Below, in pieces: positions 25,945-35,973 of a stretch of DNA of 64,000 nt. Numbering within the stretch: position 1 is the first letter of the stretch; every line of letters starts with the position of its first letter. The translations under genes were made by a program, and so were the position numbers. Origin of the DNA: Massilia sp. PDC64 (lineage in GTDB: Bacteria > Pseudomonadota > Gammaproteobacteria > Burkholderiales > Burkholderiaceae_D). The stretch is from positions 495,859 to 559,858 of the forward strand of contig NZ_FMZS01000004.1 of NCBI RefSeq assembly GCF_900101265.1, in the 5' to 3' direction. Under the pieces are notes generated by a model. That model worked only from the letters and a program-made list of their open reading frames with translations. It had not been told where the DNA came from and ran no database searches.

Positions 25945-25975
25945 CAATACCGGCCCGGAAATATTTTCTACAAGT
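25945..25975 (-). promoter_or_regulatory. Possible heat-shock (sigma-32) promoter of lon
   Basis: On the minus strand CTTGTAG at 25974-25968 is followed after 14 bases by CCGGTATTG at 25953-25945, a partial match to the sigma-32 pattern. lon is heat-shock controlled in E. coli. The match is imperfect. Confidence 0.3.
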
Positions 25976-26034
25976 AAAAGAACTTTAACTTGATACGAAT
26001 AATAGCCGTTTCTACAAAAGTCCTGAATTCAAAT

Positions 26035-26073
26035 AAAAAAGCCACTTCACAGCATCGGCCGCGAGTGGCTTTT
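26035..26073. terminator. Terminator downstream of clpX
   Basis: Arms AAGCCACT and AGTGGCTT enclose a 17-base loop with an A run on one side and TTTT on the other. On the minus strand it ends the clpX transcript before lon. Confidence 0.75.
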
Positions 26074-26170
26074 CGATTGAAGCCGTCTTTTGTTGAGATT
26101 GATTGTACCGTCTCAACTCAGCGATTCAATACCTTTGTTGTGTTTGCGCCCGGAAATTTTTCAGCTTGTT

Positions 26171-27439
26171 TCAATTTTCGCCCGCAGCCTTCGGCGATTC
26201 GCTGTAAATCAGCAAAGGTTTCGCGCCGTTCGTGATCGTATTTTCATCGATTACGACTTTCACGACATTTTGCTGGCTCGGCAATTCGTACATCACGTCG
26301 AGCAGAGCGTGTTCCAGGATCGAACGGAGGCCGCGCGCACCGGTCTTGCGCGCCAATGCCTTCTTGGCAATCGCGTGCAGGGCCGCCGGACGGATTTCCA
26401 GTTCGGCGCCTTCCATTTCCAGCAGTTTCGAATACTGCTTGATGAGGGCGTTCTTCGGCTCGACCAGGATCTGGATCAACGCCTCTTCCGTGAGCTCGCT
26501 CAGGGTGGCGACGACCGGCAGGCGGCCGACCAGTTCCGGAATCAGACCGAACTTGATCAGGTCTTCCGGTTCTGCTTCCATCAGGATATCGCTGACGGAA
26601 CGCTGCGACTGGCTCTTGACGCTGGCCGCAAAGCCGATGCCGCTCTTTTCCGAACGGTTCTGGATGATCTTGTCCAGGCCGTCGAATGCGCCGCCGCAGA
26701 TGAACATGATGTTCGTCGTGTCGATCTGCACGAAATCCTGGTTCGGATGCTTGCGGCCGCCCTGCGGCGGCACGGACGCCATCGTGCCTTCGATCAGCTT
26801 CAGCAGCGCCTGCTGCACGCCCTCGCCCGACACGTCGCGGGTGATGGACGGGTTGTCGGACTTGCGCGAAATCTTGTCGATCTCGTCGATGTAGACGATG
26901 CCGCGCTGGGCTTTCTCGACTTCGTAATTGCAGCTCTGCAGCAGCTTCTGGATGATGTTCTCGACGTCTTCGCCGACATAGCCGGCTTCCGTCAGCGTGG
27001 TCGCGTCGGCGATCACGAACGGGACGTTCAGCATGCGCGCGAGCGTCTGGGCCAGCAGGGTCTTGCCGGAACCGGTGGGGCCGACGAGCAGGATGTTGCT
27101 CTTGGCCAGTTCGACGTCGTCCTTCTTGCCCAGGTGCTTCAGGCGCTTGTAATGGTTGTAGACCGCCACCGACAGGATACGCTTCGCCGTCTGCTGGCCG
27201 ATCACGTACTGGTCGAGCAGTTCCGCGATCTCGTGCGGCGTCGGCAGGTCGGACTTGGCGCCCGCCACCGATTCGACGTTCGAGGTCTCGTCGCGGATGA
27301 TGTCATTGCACAGGTCGATGCACTCGTCGCAGATGAAGACCGAAGGTCCTGCGATGAGCTTCTTGACCTCGTGCTGGCTCTTGCCGCAGAACGAGCAGTA
27401 CAGGAGTTTTTCGCCGCTAGAGGATTTTTTGTCTGACAT
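26171..27439 (-). CDS. clpX: ATP-dependent Clp protease ATP-binding subunit ClpX
   Basis: The 422-residue unfoldase feeds substrates to ClpP. The N-terminal zinc domain has Cys15, Cys18, Cys37 and Cys40. Walker A is GPTGSGKT at 120-127, Walker B gives [10 protein letters not shown], and the ClpP-docking loop reads SGIGFAA. The sensor region [16 protein letters not shown] is also present. Length matches E. coli ClpX (424). It lies downstream of clpP on the same strand with a hairpin between, as in most proteobacteria. Confidence 0.98.
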   Translation of the reverse strand: MSDKKSSSGEKLLYCSFCGKSQHEVKKLIAGPSVFICDECIDLCNDIIRDETSNVESVAGAKSDLPTPHEIAELLDQYVIGQQTAKRILSVAVYNHYKRLKHLGKKDDVELAKSNILLVGPTGSGKTLLAQTLARMLNVPFVIADATTLTEAGYVGEDVENIIQKLLQSCNYEVEKAQRGIVYIDEIDKISRKSDNPSITRDVSGEGVQQALLKLIEGTMASVPPQGGRKHPNQDFVQIDTTNIMFICGGAFDGLDKIIQNRSEKSGIGFAASVKSQSQRSVSDILMEAEPEDLIKFGLIPELVGRLPVVATLSELTEEALIQILVEPKNALIKQYSKLLEMEGAELEIRPAALHAIAKKALARKTGARGLRSILEHALLDVMYELPSQQNVVKVVIDENTITNGAKPLLIYSESPKAAGEN

Positions 27440-27525
27440 GGGGCAGGTTTCAGTTGAATTGCTATGAATATAACGCTAATACGAGGGCGCAACAAGTGCG
27501 CACGACACCATGCTACCCGATTTGA

Positions 27526-27561
27526 AAACAAAACGCCCGAAGCGCTGTCGCGTCCGGGCGT
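27526..27561 (-). terminator. Terminator or attenuator between clpP and clpX
   Basis: On the minus strand ACGCCCG and CGGGCGT form a stem with a loop of about 15 bases, followed by TTTTGTTTT. It may let only part of the transcription pass into clpX. Confidence 0.6.
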
Positions 27562-27618
27562 ATTTGAGCAACAGTTGTCGAGTACTCCACGCGATCTCGA
27601 AAACCGCGCGGACTAACC

Positions 27619-28236
27619 TCAGCCGCGGTTCGTGAGAACCTTGTCGATGAGGCCATATTCCACGGCCTCTTCGCTCGACATGAAACGGTCGCGATCGGTA
27701 TCCTTGTGGATCTGTTCGATCGTCTGGCCCGTGTTGTCCGCCATGATGCGGGCCAGGCGTTCGCGCAGGTACAGGATTTCCTTCGCCTGGATCTCGATGT
27801 CCGACGCCATGCCCTGCGAGCCACCGGACGGCTGGTGGATCATGACACGGGAGTTCGGCAGCGAGAAGCGCTTGCCCTTGGCGCCTGCGGCCAGCAGGAA
27901 CGCGCCCATCGAGGCGGCCAGGCCGGTGCACAGCGTCGACACGTCGGGTTTGATGAAGTTCATCGTGTCGAAGATGGCGAGGCCGGCCGACACGGAACCA
28001 CCCGGCGAGTTGATGTACAGCGAGATGTCCTTGTCGGGATTCTCGCTCTCCAGGAACAGCAGCTGGGCCACGATGAGGTTGGCCATCTGGTCGTTGACAG
28101 GACCGACCAGGAAAATCACGCGCTCCTTCAGCAGGCGCGAGTAGATGTCGTAGGCGCGCTCGCCGCGGCCGCTCTGCTCGATCACCATCGGCACGAGGCC
28201 GAGGGCTTGGGTATCCAATGCCGGATTACGATTCAT
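27619..28236 (-). CDS. clpP: ATP-dependent Clp protease proteolytic subunit
   Basis: A 205-residue serine protease that forms the proteolytic chamber of ClpXP. The catalytic triad is Ser109 ([11 protein letters not shown]), His134 (MIHQPSGG) and Asp183 (DRDRFMS), with E. coli spacing. The N-terminal processing region precedes [13 protein letters not shown] 28236 is preferred; a TTG at 28245 is in frame but lies too close to the AAAGGAA site. It follows tig by about 80 bp and precedes clpX. Confidence 0.98.
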   Translation of the reverse strand: MNRNPALDTQALGLVPMVIEQSGRGERAYDIYSRLLKERVIFLVGPVNDQMANLIVAQLLFLESENPDKDISLYINSPGGSVSAGLAIFDTMNFIKPDVSTLCTGLAASMGAFLLAAGAKGKRFSLPNSRVMIHQPSGGSQGMASDIEIQAKEILYLRERLARIMADNTGQTIEQIHKDTDRDRFMSSEEAVEYGLIDKVLTNRG

Positions 28237-28318
28237 ACCTGTCAATTCCTTTCGAAGAGTTACGAAGCCGCACTATCTCAGATTTGTCGTGAGCATGTCG
28301 TACGGCTTCATCAAGGAG

Positions 28319-29659
28319 TTACGCCTGAGCGACGCTTCCCATCAGCTCGTCAAAGGCGATGTCCTTGGTCGTCACCTTTGCCTTGCCGAGCACATAGTTA
28401 ACGACGTTTTCTTCCAATACAAGAGCTTCCACTTCACCCAGGCGGCGACGGTCGCTGTAGTAGTACTTGAGGACTTCCTTCGGATCTTCGTAGCTCTGCG
28501 AGAAGTCTTCGATCTGGGCCTTCACCTGCTCTTGCGTAGCCTGCAGGTTGTTTTCCGAGACCAGTTGCGACAGGATCAGACCCAGGCGCACGCGGCGCTC
28601 GGCCTTGGTGGCGAACAGGTCGGCCGGGAACGGCAGGCTTTGCACGTCCATGCCGCGCTGGGCCATGTCCTGGCGGGTCTGCTCGGCCAGGCGCTGCGAA
28701 TCCTGCTCGATCATGACCTTCGGGACGTCCATCTCGGTGTGCTTGACCAGCGCGTCCATCACGGCTTCCTTGTTGCGGGCCTTGATGCGGGCGTTGACTT
28801 CACGCTCCAGGTTAACCTTGATGTCTTCGCGCATCTTCTCGATGCTGCCGTCTTCGATGCCCAGCGATTTCGCGAACTCGGCGTCGACTTCCGGCAGGTG
28901 CGCCCATTCCAGCTTCTTCAGCGTGATGGTGAACTCGGCGGTTTTACCGGCCACGTCCTTGCCATGGTAGTCTTCCGGGAAAGCCAGCGGGAAGGTCTTG
29001 CTCTCGCCCACTTTCAGGCCGACGGTCGCAGCTTCGAATTCCGGCAGCATGCGGCCTTCGCCCAGCACGAATGCGTAGTCTTCGGCTTTGCCGCCCGGGA
29101 ATTCGACGCCGTCGATGACGCCGACGAAGTCGACGGTCACGCGGTCGCCGTTCGCTGCGACCGGCTCGCCGCCGTCGCCGTGCTCACCGGCTTCGCCCTT
29201 GGTGTGGTAGTGCACGCGCTGCTTGCGCAGGATGTCGATGGTCTTGTCGATCTCGGCGTCGGTCACGTCGGTCTTGACGGTCTCGATCTCGATGCCGGCC
29301 AGGTCCGGCAGCGTGACTTCCGGATAGACTTCGAAGGTCGCGTCGAAGGCCAGCATGCCTTCCGGTGCGTCCTGCTTCGGCTCGATTTTCGGCATGCCGG
29401 CAACGCGCAGCTGGGCTTCGTTGGCGGCGTCGTTGAAGGCCTGGCCAACTTTGTCGTTCAGCACGTCGGATTCGATCTGGTAGCCGTACTGGGCCGCCAC
29501 CATCTTCAGCGGCACCTTACCCGGACGGAAGCCCGGAGCACGAGCGGTCTTGGCCTGCTTCTTGAGGCGCTTTTCAACTTCCGTACGTACGTCGCTCAGC
29601 GGAAAAGAGAGAGTCAAGCGACGCTCGAGTTTACCCAGGTTTTCGACTGCAGTTGCCAT
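28319..29659 (-). CDS. tig: Trigger factor, ribosome-associated chaperone
   Basis: The 446-residue trigger factor binds at the ribosome exit tunnel. The N-terminal ribosome-binding domain shows the signature FRPGKVP ([12 protein letters not shown] near residue 44). The PPIase (FKBP-like) domain spans about 155-240, with [13 protein letters not shown] and [11 protein letters not shown], and the C-terminal chaperone arms follow. Length agrees with E. coli (432). It begins the tig-clpP-clpX-lon-hupB series and is preceded by tRNA-Leu on the same strand. Confidence 0.98.
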   Translation of the reverse strand: MATAVENLGKLERRLTLSFPLSDVRTEVEKRLKKQAKTARAPGFRPGKVPLKMVAAQYGYQIESDVLNDKVGQAFNDAANEAQLRVAGMPKIEPKQDAPEGMLAFDATFEVYPEVTLPDLAGIEIETVKTDVTDAEIDKTIDILRKQRVHYHTKGEAGEHGDGGEPVAANGDRVTVDFVGVIDGVEFPGGKAEDYAFVLGEGRMLPEFEAATVGLKVGESKTFPLAFPEDYHGKDVAGKTAEFTITLKKLEWAHLPEVDAEFAKSLGIEDGSIEKMREDIKVNLEREVNARIKARNKEAVMDALVKHTEMDVPKVMIEQDSQRLAEQTRQDMAQRGMDVQSLPFPADLFATKAERRVRLGLILSQLVSENNLQATQEQVKAQIEDFSQSYEDPKEVLKYYYSDRRRLGEVEALVLEENVVNYVLGKAKVTTKDIAFDELMGSVAQA

Positions 29660-29690
29660 TGTAAAAATCGTCCAAAAAAATAATTGTTCG

Positions 29691-29777
29691 TGGTGCGAGG
29701 AAGGGGACTCGAACCCCTACACCATTGCTGGCGTCAGGACCTAAACCTGGTGCGTCTACCAATTTCGCCATCCTCGC
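29691..29777 (-). tRNA. tRNA-Leu (anticodon TAG)
   Basis: The minus strand gives an 87-base class II tRNA: acceptor GCGAGGA pairs with TCCTCGC, then discriminator A and an encoded CCA. The anticodon stem CCAGG closes a TTTAGGT loop with TAG at 34-36, and the long variable arm precedes GGGGTTCGAGTCCCC. It lies just upstream of tig, and the two are probably co-transcribed. Confidence 0.96.
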
Positions 29778-29799
29778 GCAGGATTGCTGATCTTGCCAC

Positions 29800-29838
29800 A
29801 AAAACAAAGGGCGCCCGACAATGAAACCGGCCGCCCTG
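29800..29838 (-). terminator. Possible terminator downstream of the RND permease gene
   Basis: On the minus strand GGGCG and CGCCC pair across an 18-base loop and are followed by TTTGTTTTT. It lies about 100 bp past the permease stop and before tRNA-Leu. The stem is short. Confidence 0.45.
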
Positions 29839-29935
29839 AATCCAATGTCTAGGGGCTACAACTTCAACCCGATATTTTACTGGATTTTCTGACACCATTG
29901 GGCAGATTTTAATTCGTATTAAATCGCCCGATATT

Positions 29936-32900
29936 TCAAGGATTTACGGCCGTTTCCCGGGCGCGCACGGGACGCTTCACGCGGAACCACGCCGCATACA
30001 GCGCCGGCAGGAACAGCAGGGTGAGCGCCGTGGCGACCAACAAGCCGCCCATGATCGCAATGGCCATCGGGCCCCAGAACACGGAGCGCGACAGCGGAAT
30101 CATCGCCAGCGCCGCCGCGGCGGCCGTCAGCAGGATCGGCCGGCAGCGCCGCACGGCGCTTTCCACGATCGCCTCCCACGGCGAGTGGCCGGCCGCGATG
30201 TCCTTCTCGATCTGGTCGACGAGGATCACGGAATTGCGCACCACCATGCCGAACAGCGCGATCACGCCGAGGTTGGCGACGAAGCCGAACGGCGCATTGA
30301 AGAGCAGCAGCCCCATCGCGGCACCCGCGATACCGAGCGGCCCGGTGAGGAACACCATCACGGCCCGCGAGAAGCTGTGCAGTTGCAGCATCAACAGGGT
30401 GAACACGATGAACAGCACGAGCGGCACGTTCGCCGAGATGGATTCCTCCGCCGTCGAACTGTTGGCGGCCGCGCCTTCCAGCTTGATACGGTAGCCGGCC
30501 GGCAGCTTCGCGCGCAGCGCTTCCAGCTTCGCATTGACCTGGTCGGACACGGTCGGCCCCTGCACGCCTTCGACGACGTCCGACTGGACCATGATCGCCC
30601 ACTCGCGCCCGTAGCGCTGCACGACACCAGGCTCCCACACGAATTCGATGCGCGCCAGTTGCGACAGCGGCACGGCCTTGCCCGAGGGCGTCGGCACGTT
30701 CGTATTGGCGAGGACGGACATGTTCGAGCGCTCGTCCAGCGGCTGGCGCACGACGATGTCGATCAGGCGGTTACTTTCGCGGAACTGGCCCACTGTCGTC
30801 CCCGACAGAAGCGTCGCGATCGTGCGGCGCACGGCCTGCGACGTGACGCCCAGCGCGCGCATCCTGTCCTGGTCCAGTTCCAGCCGGAGCACCTTCACGG
30901 ATTCGTTCCAGTTGTCGTTCACGCCCACCGTGTTCGGATTGGCGATCATGATCTCCTTGACCTGGTCGGCGACCTTGCGCACCACGCCGATGTCCGGGCC
31001 CATCACCTGGAACTGCACGGGATACGGCACGGGCGGCCCGTTCGGCAGCAGTTTGACGCGGCCGCGCACTTCCGGGAAATCCGACTTGAAGCGGTCCTCG
31101 ATCTTGCGTTTCAGGGCATCGCGCTGGTGCACGTCCTTCGGCAGCACGACGAACTGCGACACGTTCGACGCGGGGAAGATCTGGTCCAGCGGCAGGTAGA
31201 AGCGTGGGCTGCCCGTGCCGATGTACGACGTCACGCTGTCCGTCTCCGGCTGCGCGCGCGCAAACGCTTCGAATTTCTTCGCCAGCGCCTCGTTGACGGC
31301 GAAACTCGTGCCTTCCGGCGCCCACATCTCGACCATCAGTTCGGGGCGGCTCGAGTCCGGGAAGAACTGCTTCTCGATGAACTTGAAGCCGAACACGCCG
31401 AGGCAGAACACGGCCAGCGACAGCGCGATCGTCGTCTTGCGCCATTCCACGCAGCGGTCGACGAGGCGGCGGAAACGCTGGTACATCGGCGTGTCGAACA
31501 CGTCGTGGTGCCCGTCGCCATGGGGTTTTACGCGCAGCAGGATGAAACCGATGTAAGGTGTGAACGTGACGGCGACGACCCACGACACGAGCAGCGCGAT
31601 CGCGTTCACGGAAAACATCGAGAACGTATACTCGCCTGCCGCCGATTTCGCGAGGCCGATCGGCAGGAAGCCCGCCGCGGTGATCAAGGTACCGGTCAGC
31701 ATGGGGAACGCGGTCGACGTGTACGCGAACGTGGCCGCCTCGAAGCGCGACATGCCCTCTTCCATCTTCCGCACCATCATCTCGACGGCGATGATGGCAT
31801 CGTCCACGAGCAGGCCCAGTGCGATGATCAGCGCGCCCAGCGAAATCTTGTGCAGCGAGATGTCGAACACGCGCATGAACAGGAACGTGATCGCCAGCAC
31901 GAGCGGAATCGTCAGCGCGACGACAAGGCCGGGGCGCACGTCCAGCCGCAGCTTCGGCTTCGTGTGCAGGCCCAGGGCCACGAACGACACGACGAGCACG
32001 ACGACGATCGCCTCGATGAGGCTGTGCATGAATTCGCTGACGGATGCCGTGACAGCCGCCGGCTGGTTCGACACGCGTTCCAGCTCGATGCCGACGGGGA
32101 GCTGGCGCCGGATGCGTTCCACCGTCTGCTCCAGGCCCTTGCCCAGCTGGATGATATTACCGCCCTTCTCCATCGACACGCCCAGGCCGATGACTTCCTT
32201 GCCGTTGAAGCGCATCTTGTCGTGCGGCGGATCCTCGTAGGCGCGCTGTACGGTGGCGAAGTCGCCGAGGCGGAACGTCGTGTTCCCCGCGCGCAGGCTG
32301 AGGTCCTCGAGCTGCTTGACGGTCTTCAGGCCGCCCGTCACGCGGACCTGCAGGTTTTCCAGCGGCGTCACGAGCACGCCGGCCGATTCGATGCCGTTCT
32401 GCGTGGCGATCTGGTTCACGATCTGTTCGAACGGTATGCCCAGTTGCGCGAACTTCTGCTGCGAGAACAGGATATTGACTTTTTCCTGCTGCACGCCGAA
32501 CTGCTCGACCTTCGAGACGAGCGGCACGGCGAGCAGTTGCTGGCGCACGAAATCCGCATAGTCGCGCATCTCCGCATATGTGAAACCGTCGCCGGACAGC
32601 GCGAAGATGGAACCGTACGTGTCGCCGAACTCGTCGTTGAAGAACGGCCCGATCACGCCGGGCGGCAAGGTCCCCGCGATGTCGCCGACCTTCTTGCGCA
32701 CCTGGTACCAGACGCCCTGCACCTCCGCCGGCGGCGTCGATTCCTTCAGCTCGATGATGATCGTCGTCTCGCCGGGCTTGGAAAAGCTGCGCAGCTTGTC
32801 GATGTGCGGCGTCTCCTGCAGCTTCTGTTCCAGCTTGTCGGCCACCTGCTGGGCCATCTGCACGGACGTGGCGCCGGGCCAGTACGCCGTCATGACCATC

Positions 32901-33040
32901 ACGCGGAAGGTGAACGGCGGGTCCTCGTCCTGCCCCAGCTTGCCGTAGCTGAGGATGCCGCCGATCAGGAGCGCGGCGATCAGGTAGCGGGTCAGCGGGA
33001 TGTTTTCCAGCGCCCAGCGCGACAGGTTGAACCCTTTCAT
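29936..33040 (-). CDS. RND-family efflux permease
   Basis: A 1034-residue inner-membrane proton-driven pump of the HAE1/AcrB superfamily. It opens MKGFNLSRWALENIPLTRYL, then shows TM1, a first periplasmic porter region, TM2-7 with the proton-relay Asp pair in GLLVDDAIIAVEMMV, a second porter region and the C-terminal TM bundle. The opening resembles TriC-type pumps rather than AcrB. The start ATG overlaps the adaptor stop (ATGA), so the two are translationally coupled. No outer-membrane channel gene is in the window, so it must borrow one. Substrate is unknown. Confidence 0.93.
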   Translation of the reverse strand: MKGFNLSRWALENIPLTRYLIAALLIGGILSYGKLGQDEDPPFTFRVMVMTAYWPGATSVQMAQQVADKLEQKLQETPHIDKLRSFSKPGETTIIIELKESTPPAEVQGVWYQVRKKVGDIAGTLPPGVIGPFFNDEFGDTYGSIFALSGDGFTYAEMRDYADFVRQQLLAVPLVSKVEQFGVQQEKVNILFSQQKFAQLGIPFEQIVNQIATQNGIESAGVLVTPLENLQVRVTGGLKTVKQLEDLSLRAGNTTFRLGDFATVQRAYEDPPHDKMRFNGKEVIGLGVSMEKGGNIIQLGKGLEQTVERIRRQLPVGIELERVSNQPAAVTASVSEFMHSLIEAIVVVLVVSFVALGLHTKPKLRLDVRPGLVVALTIPLVLAITFLFMRVFDISLHKISLGALIIALGLLVDDAIIAVEMMVRKMEEGMSRFEAATFAYTSTAFPMLTGTLITAAGFLPIGLAKSAAGEYTFSMFSVNAIALLVSWVVAVTFTPYIGFILLRVKPHGDGHHDVFDTPMYQRFRRLVDRCVEWRKTTIALSLAVFCLGVFGFKFIEKQFFPDSSRPELMVEMWAPEGTSFAVNEALAKKFEAFARAQPETDSVTSYIGTGSPRFYLPLDQIFPASNVSQFVVLPKDVHQRDALKRKIEDRFKSDFPEVRGRVKLLPNGPPVPYPVQFQVMGPDIGVVRKVADQVKEIMIANPNTVGVNDNWNESVKVLRLELDQDRMRALGVTSQAVRRTIATLLSGTTVGQFRESNRLIDIVVRQPLDERSNMSVLANTNVPTPSGKAVPLSQLARIEFVWEPGVVQRYGREWAIMVQSDVVEGVQGPTVSDQVNAKLEALRAKLPAGYRIKLEGAAANSSTAEESISANVPLVLFIVFTLLMLQLHSFSRAVMVFLTGPLGIAGAAMGLLLFNAPFGFVANLGVIALFGMVVRNSVILVDQIEKDIAAGHSPWEAIVESAVRRCRPILLTAAAAALAMIPLSRSVFWGPMAIAIMGGLLVATALTLLFLPALYAAWFRVKRPVRARETAVNP

Positions 33041-34158
33041 CGGGGGGCTCCATTCGCTTCCGCCTCGGCATCGCCGCGGCGCGCGACGTCGGCCGTCAAC
33101 ACTTTGACTTTCTGGCCCGGCTTGAGCAGGTGCACACCCGCCGTGACGATCGTCTGGCCCGGTTTCACGCCGCCCGCGAGCAGCACGTCGTTGCCGGACA
33201 CGCCGCCCACCTGCACGGGCACGAGGCGCACGGCGCCGTTCTCGATCACCCACACGGACGTCGCGCCCTTGTTCTGATACAGCGCGGACAGCGGCACCTT
33301 GATCGCGGCGCCCGTGTTCGCATGCGCCAGCTGGACGACGGCCGTCATGCCGAGGCGGATGTCTTCCTGCGCGGGGATCGCCACCTTCACGGTGTACGTC
33401 CGCGTGGCGGGATCCGCCACCGGCGCGATCTCGCGGATCTTGCCGGGGATGCTGCGGTCCGGATCCGCCCACAGCCGGACTTTCACCTCGCTCACGTTGC
33501 GCAGCTCGTCGACCTGGTCTTCCGGCACGCCGATTACGACTTCCTTCTCGTCCGTCCGCGCCACACGCACGACGGGCGTGCCGGCCTGCACGACCTGGCC
33601 TACTTCCGCGTCGATGCCCGTCACGACGCCGTTGGTGTCGGACTCGAGGTTCGCGTAACCGGTCTGGTTGGCCTGCTCGCGCGACGCGGCGCGGGCTGCC
33701 TCCATGTTCGCCTGCGCGGAGCGCGCGGCCGCCACTTTCTGGTCGAGCACCGCCTGGCTGACGAAGTTCTGGCTGCGCAAGTCCTGGTAGCGCTTCAGGT
33801 CGGCGCGCGCGAGCTCGTAACTGGTCTGCGCCGCGCGCAGGTTCGCCTGGGCCTGGGCCTGGCCGAGGCGCAGGTCCTGCGGGTCCAGCTGCATCAGTAC
33901 CTGGCCGCGCTTGACGACCGTGCCCACGTCCACCTTGCGGGCGCTGATCTTGCCGCCGACGCGGAAACCGAGGCGGGATTCGTAACGGGGCCGGACGTCA
34001 CCGGAAAACTCCGCGGACGAGCCAACCGTGCCCGTCGCGAGCGTGAGCGCACGCACGGGACGCACGTCTTCCGCCGGCGTGTCGTTGCGGGAGCAGCCTG
34101 CCAGCGATAATGCGGCCAGCACCAGGGTCAAAGGAACGGCGAACGGAAAAGCACGCAT
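33037..34158 (-). CDS. RND efflux periplasmic adaptor lipoprotein
   Basis: This 373-residue membrane-fusion protein bridges the RND permease and an outer-membrane channel. The lipoprotein signal ends in the lipobox LSLAGC with Cys22. The barrel-sandwich halves are VDVGTVVKRGQVLMQLDP and VDAEVGQVVQAGTPV-like (here GIDAEVGQVVQAGTPVVRV), separated by an Ala- and Gln-rich helical hairpin (about 75-130). The start is ATG 34158, with AGGA five bases upstream; the frame is open to 34197. It is divergent from hpnC and overlaps the permease gene by four bases. Confidence 0.93.
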   Translation of the reverse strand: MRAFPFAVPLTLVLAALSLAGCSRNDTPAEDVRPVRALTLATGTVGSSAEFSGDVRPRYESRLGFRVGGKISARKVDVGTVVKRGQVLMQLDPQDLRLGQAQAQANLRAAQTSYELARADLKRYQDLRSQNFVSQAVLDQKVAAARSAQANMEAARAASREQANQTGYANLESDTNGVVTGIDAEVGQVVQAGTPVVRVARTDEKEVVIGVPEDQVDELRNVSEVKVRLWADPDRSIPGKIREIAPVADPATRTYTVKVAIPAQEDIRLGMTAVVQLAHANTGAAIKVPLSALYQNKGATSVWVIENGAVRLVPVQVGGVSGNDVLLAGGVKPGQTIVTAGVHLLKPGQKVKVLTADVARRGDAEAEANGAPR

Positions 34159-34197
34159 GGGTGTCCTCATCGTGGCCCGGCCGGGATGGCGAGGCAC

Positions 34198-34226
34198 TGT
34201 CGTGGATTTAACCTAGCAATTATAAT
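34198..34226 (+). promoter_or_regulatory. Candidate promoter of hpnCDE
   Basis: A perfect TATAAT lies at 34221-34226; the -35 region, TGTCGT at 34198-34203 with a 17-bp spacer, is weak. Transcription would begin near 34233, which argues against an ATG at 34228 as the hpnC start. Confidence 0.5.
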
Positions 34227-34278
34227 CATGCAATTATCGCCAGTAAATGACTTTAGAGTCAGCAATCTACCGCCTCGC

Positions 34279-35088
34279 ATGGCCGTCGACCATTACGAAA
34301 ACTTCCCTGTCGCGTCGATCCTCCTCCCCCGCCGTCTCGTGCCCGCGGTGGAGGCGATCTATGCGTTCGCCCGCAGCGCCGACGACCTCGCCGACGAGGG
34401 CGACGCCACCCCGGCCGAACGCCTGGCCGCCCTGCAGGCCTACGAGGCGGCGCTGGACGACATCGCGGCCGGCACCCCGTCGGACGATCCGATGTTCCGC
34501 CGCCTGGCCGGCGTGCTGGCCGAGTTCCGTCTCCCGCTGCAGCCGCTGCGCGACCTGCTCTCGGCCTTCAAGCAGGACGTCGTCATGACGCGCTACCCGG
34601 ATTTTCCGCAGCTGCTGGATTATTGCCGGCGCTCCGCCGACCCGGTCGGACGCCTGATGCTGGGCCTGTACGGCGTCGACGACGCGGCGAGCCTGCGCGA
34701 GTCGGACGCCATCTGCACGTCCCTCCAGTTGACCAACTTCTGGCAGGACGTCGCCATCGACATCGCCAAGGGCCGCATCTATATACCATTGGACGACCTG
34801 GCCCGCCACGGCGTGACGCAGGACGCCATCGAACAGGGCCGCACGGGACCCGCATGGCGCGCACTGATGCGCTTCGAGGTGGACCGGGCACGCGCCCTGA
34901 TGCTGGAAGGCGCGCCGCTGGCCACGCGCCTGCCGGGCCGCATCGGCTGGGAATTGCGCATGGTCGTCCAGGGCGGCCTGCGCATCCTGGAAGCCATCGA
35001 GCGCGTGGATTACGACGTATTCCGCCGGCGCCCGCGCCTGAAACGCCTCGACTGGCTCACGGTAGGCTGGCGCGCACTACGTATGTGA
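34279..35088 (+). CDS. hpnC: Squalene synthase HpnC (hydroxysqualene synthase)
   Basis: A trans-isoprenyl diphosphate synthase of about 269 residues. In the HpnCDE route HpnD joins two farnesyl diphosphates to presqualene diphosphate and HpnC converts that to hydroxysqualene. The family opening VDHYENFPVASILLPRRL, the first Asp-rich motif ARSADDLADEGD and the second QLTNFWQDVAIDIAKGRIY are present. I chose ATG 34279; ATG 34228 is in frame but falls at the expected transcription start. hpnD follows after 51 bp. Confidence 0.93.
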   Translation: MAVDHYENFPVASILLPRRLVPAVEAIYAFARSADDLADEGDATPAERLAALQAYEAALDDIAAGTPSDDPMFRRLAGVLAEFRLPLQPLRDLLSAFKQDVVMTRYPDFPQLLDYCRRSADPVGRLMLGLYGVDDAASLRESDAICTSLQLTNFWQDVAIDIAKGRIYIPLDDLARHGVTQDAIEQGRTGPAWRALMRFEVDRARALMLEGAPLATRLPGRIGWELRMVVQGGLRILEAIERVDYDVFRRRPRLKRLDWLTVGWRALRM

Positions 35089-35139
35089 CGCCGCATCGGC
35101 TAAGATAGCGGACTTGCTCCGCGCAATCACAACCTGAAT

Positions 35140-35973
35140 ATGTCCCCCGACGAATACTGCCAACAAAAGACCGCGCAAAGCGGCTCCAGCTTCTACTACA
35201 GCTTCCTGTTCCTGCCGCCCGAACGGCGCAGGGCGATCACGGCGCTGTACGCGTTCTGCCGGGAAGTCGACGACACGGTCGACGAAACGAGCGACCAGTC
35301 GGTCGCCCGCATCAAGCTGGCGTGGTGGCGCAACGAGGTCACGCAGATGTACACGGGCACGCCCACGCATCCCGTGATGCTGGCGCTGCAACCGCACCTC
35401 CAGCCCTACGACCTGAAACAGGAACACCTGCAGGCCATCATCGACGGCATGGAGATGGACCTCGACCAGTCGCGCTACCTCGACTACCCGAACCTGAAGA
35501 AATACTGCTGGCACGTGGCCGGCGTCGTAGGGATCCTGTCGGCCAGCATCTTCGGCGTGACGAATCCGCAGACCCTGAAATACGCGGAGACGCTGGGCCT
35601 CGCGTTCCAGCTCACGAACATCATCCGCGACGTGGGCGAGGATGCGCGCAAGGGCCGCATCTACCTGCCGATCAACGAACTGCAGCAGTTCAACGTGACG
35701 GCGGCCGACCTCCTGAACGCGCGCCACAGCGAAAAGTTCGAAGCGCTGATGAAGTTCCAGGCCGACCGCGCCCAGAAACTGTACGACGAAGCGTTCGCGC
35801 TGCTGCCGAAGGAAGACCGGCGCGCCCAGCGTCCCGGCCTCATGATGGCCGCCATCTACCGCACGCTGCTCGACGAGATCGAGCGCGACGGCTTCCACGT
35901 CCTCAACCAGAAGATCTCCCTGACGCCGCTGCGCAAGCTGTGGCTCGCATGGAAGACGTATGTCCGCGGCTGA
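35140..35973 (+). CDS. hpnD: Presqualene diphosphate synthase HpnD
   Basis: A 277-residue relative of HpnC that condenses two farnesyl diphosphates to presqualene diphosphate. The Asp-rich motifs are FCREVDDTVDE near residue 45 and QLTNIIRDVGEDARKGRIY near residue 155, with the usual YLP motif after. The opening PDEYCQQKTAQSGSSFYYSF is typical of HpnD. Its stop lies within the first codons of hpnE. Confidence 0.95.
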   Translation: MSPDEYCQQKTAQSGSSFYYSFLFLPPERRRAITALYAFCREVDDTVDETSDQSVARIKLAWWRNEVTQMYTGTPTHPVMLALQPHLQPYDLKQEHLQAIIDGMEMDLDQSRYLDYPNLKKYCWHVAGVVGILSASIFGVTNPQTLKYAETLGLAFQLTNIIRDVGEDARKGRIYLPINELQQFNVTAADLLNARHSEKFEALMKFQADRAQKLYDEAFALLPKEDRRAQRPGLMMAAIYRTLLDEIERDGFHVLNQKISLTPLRKLWLAWKTYVRG

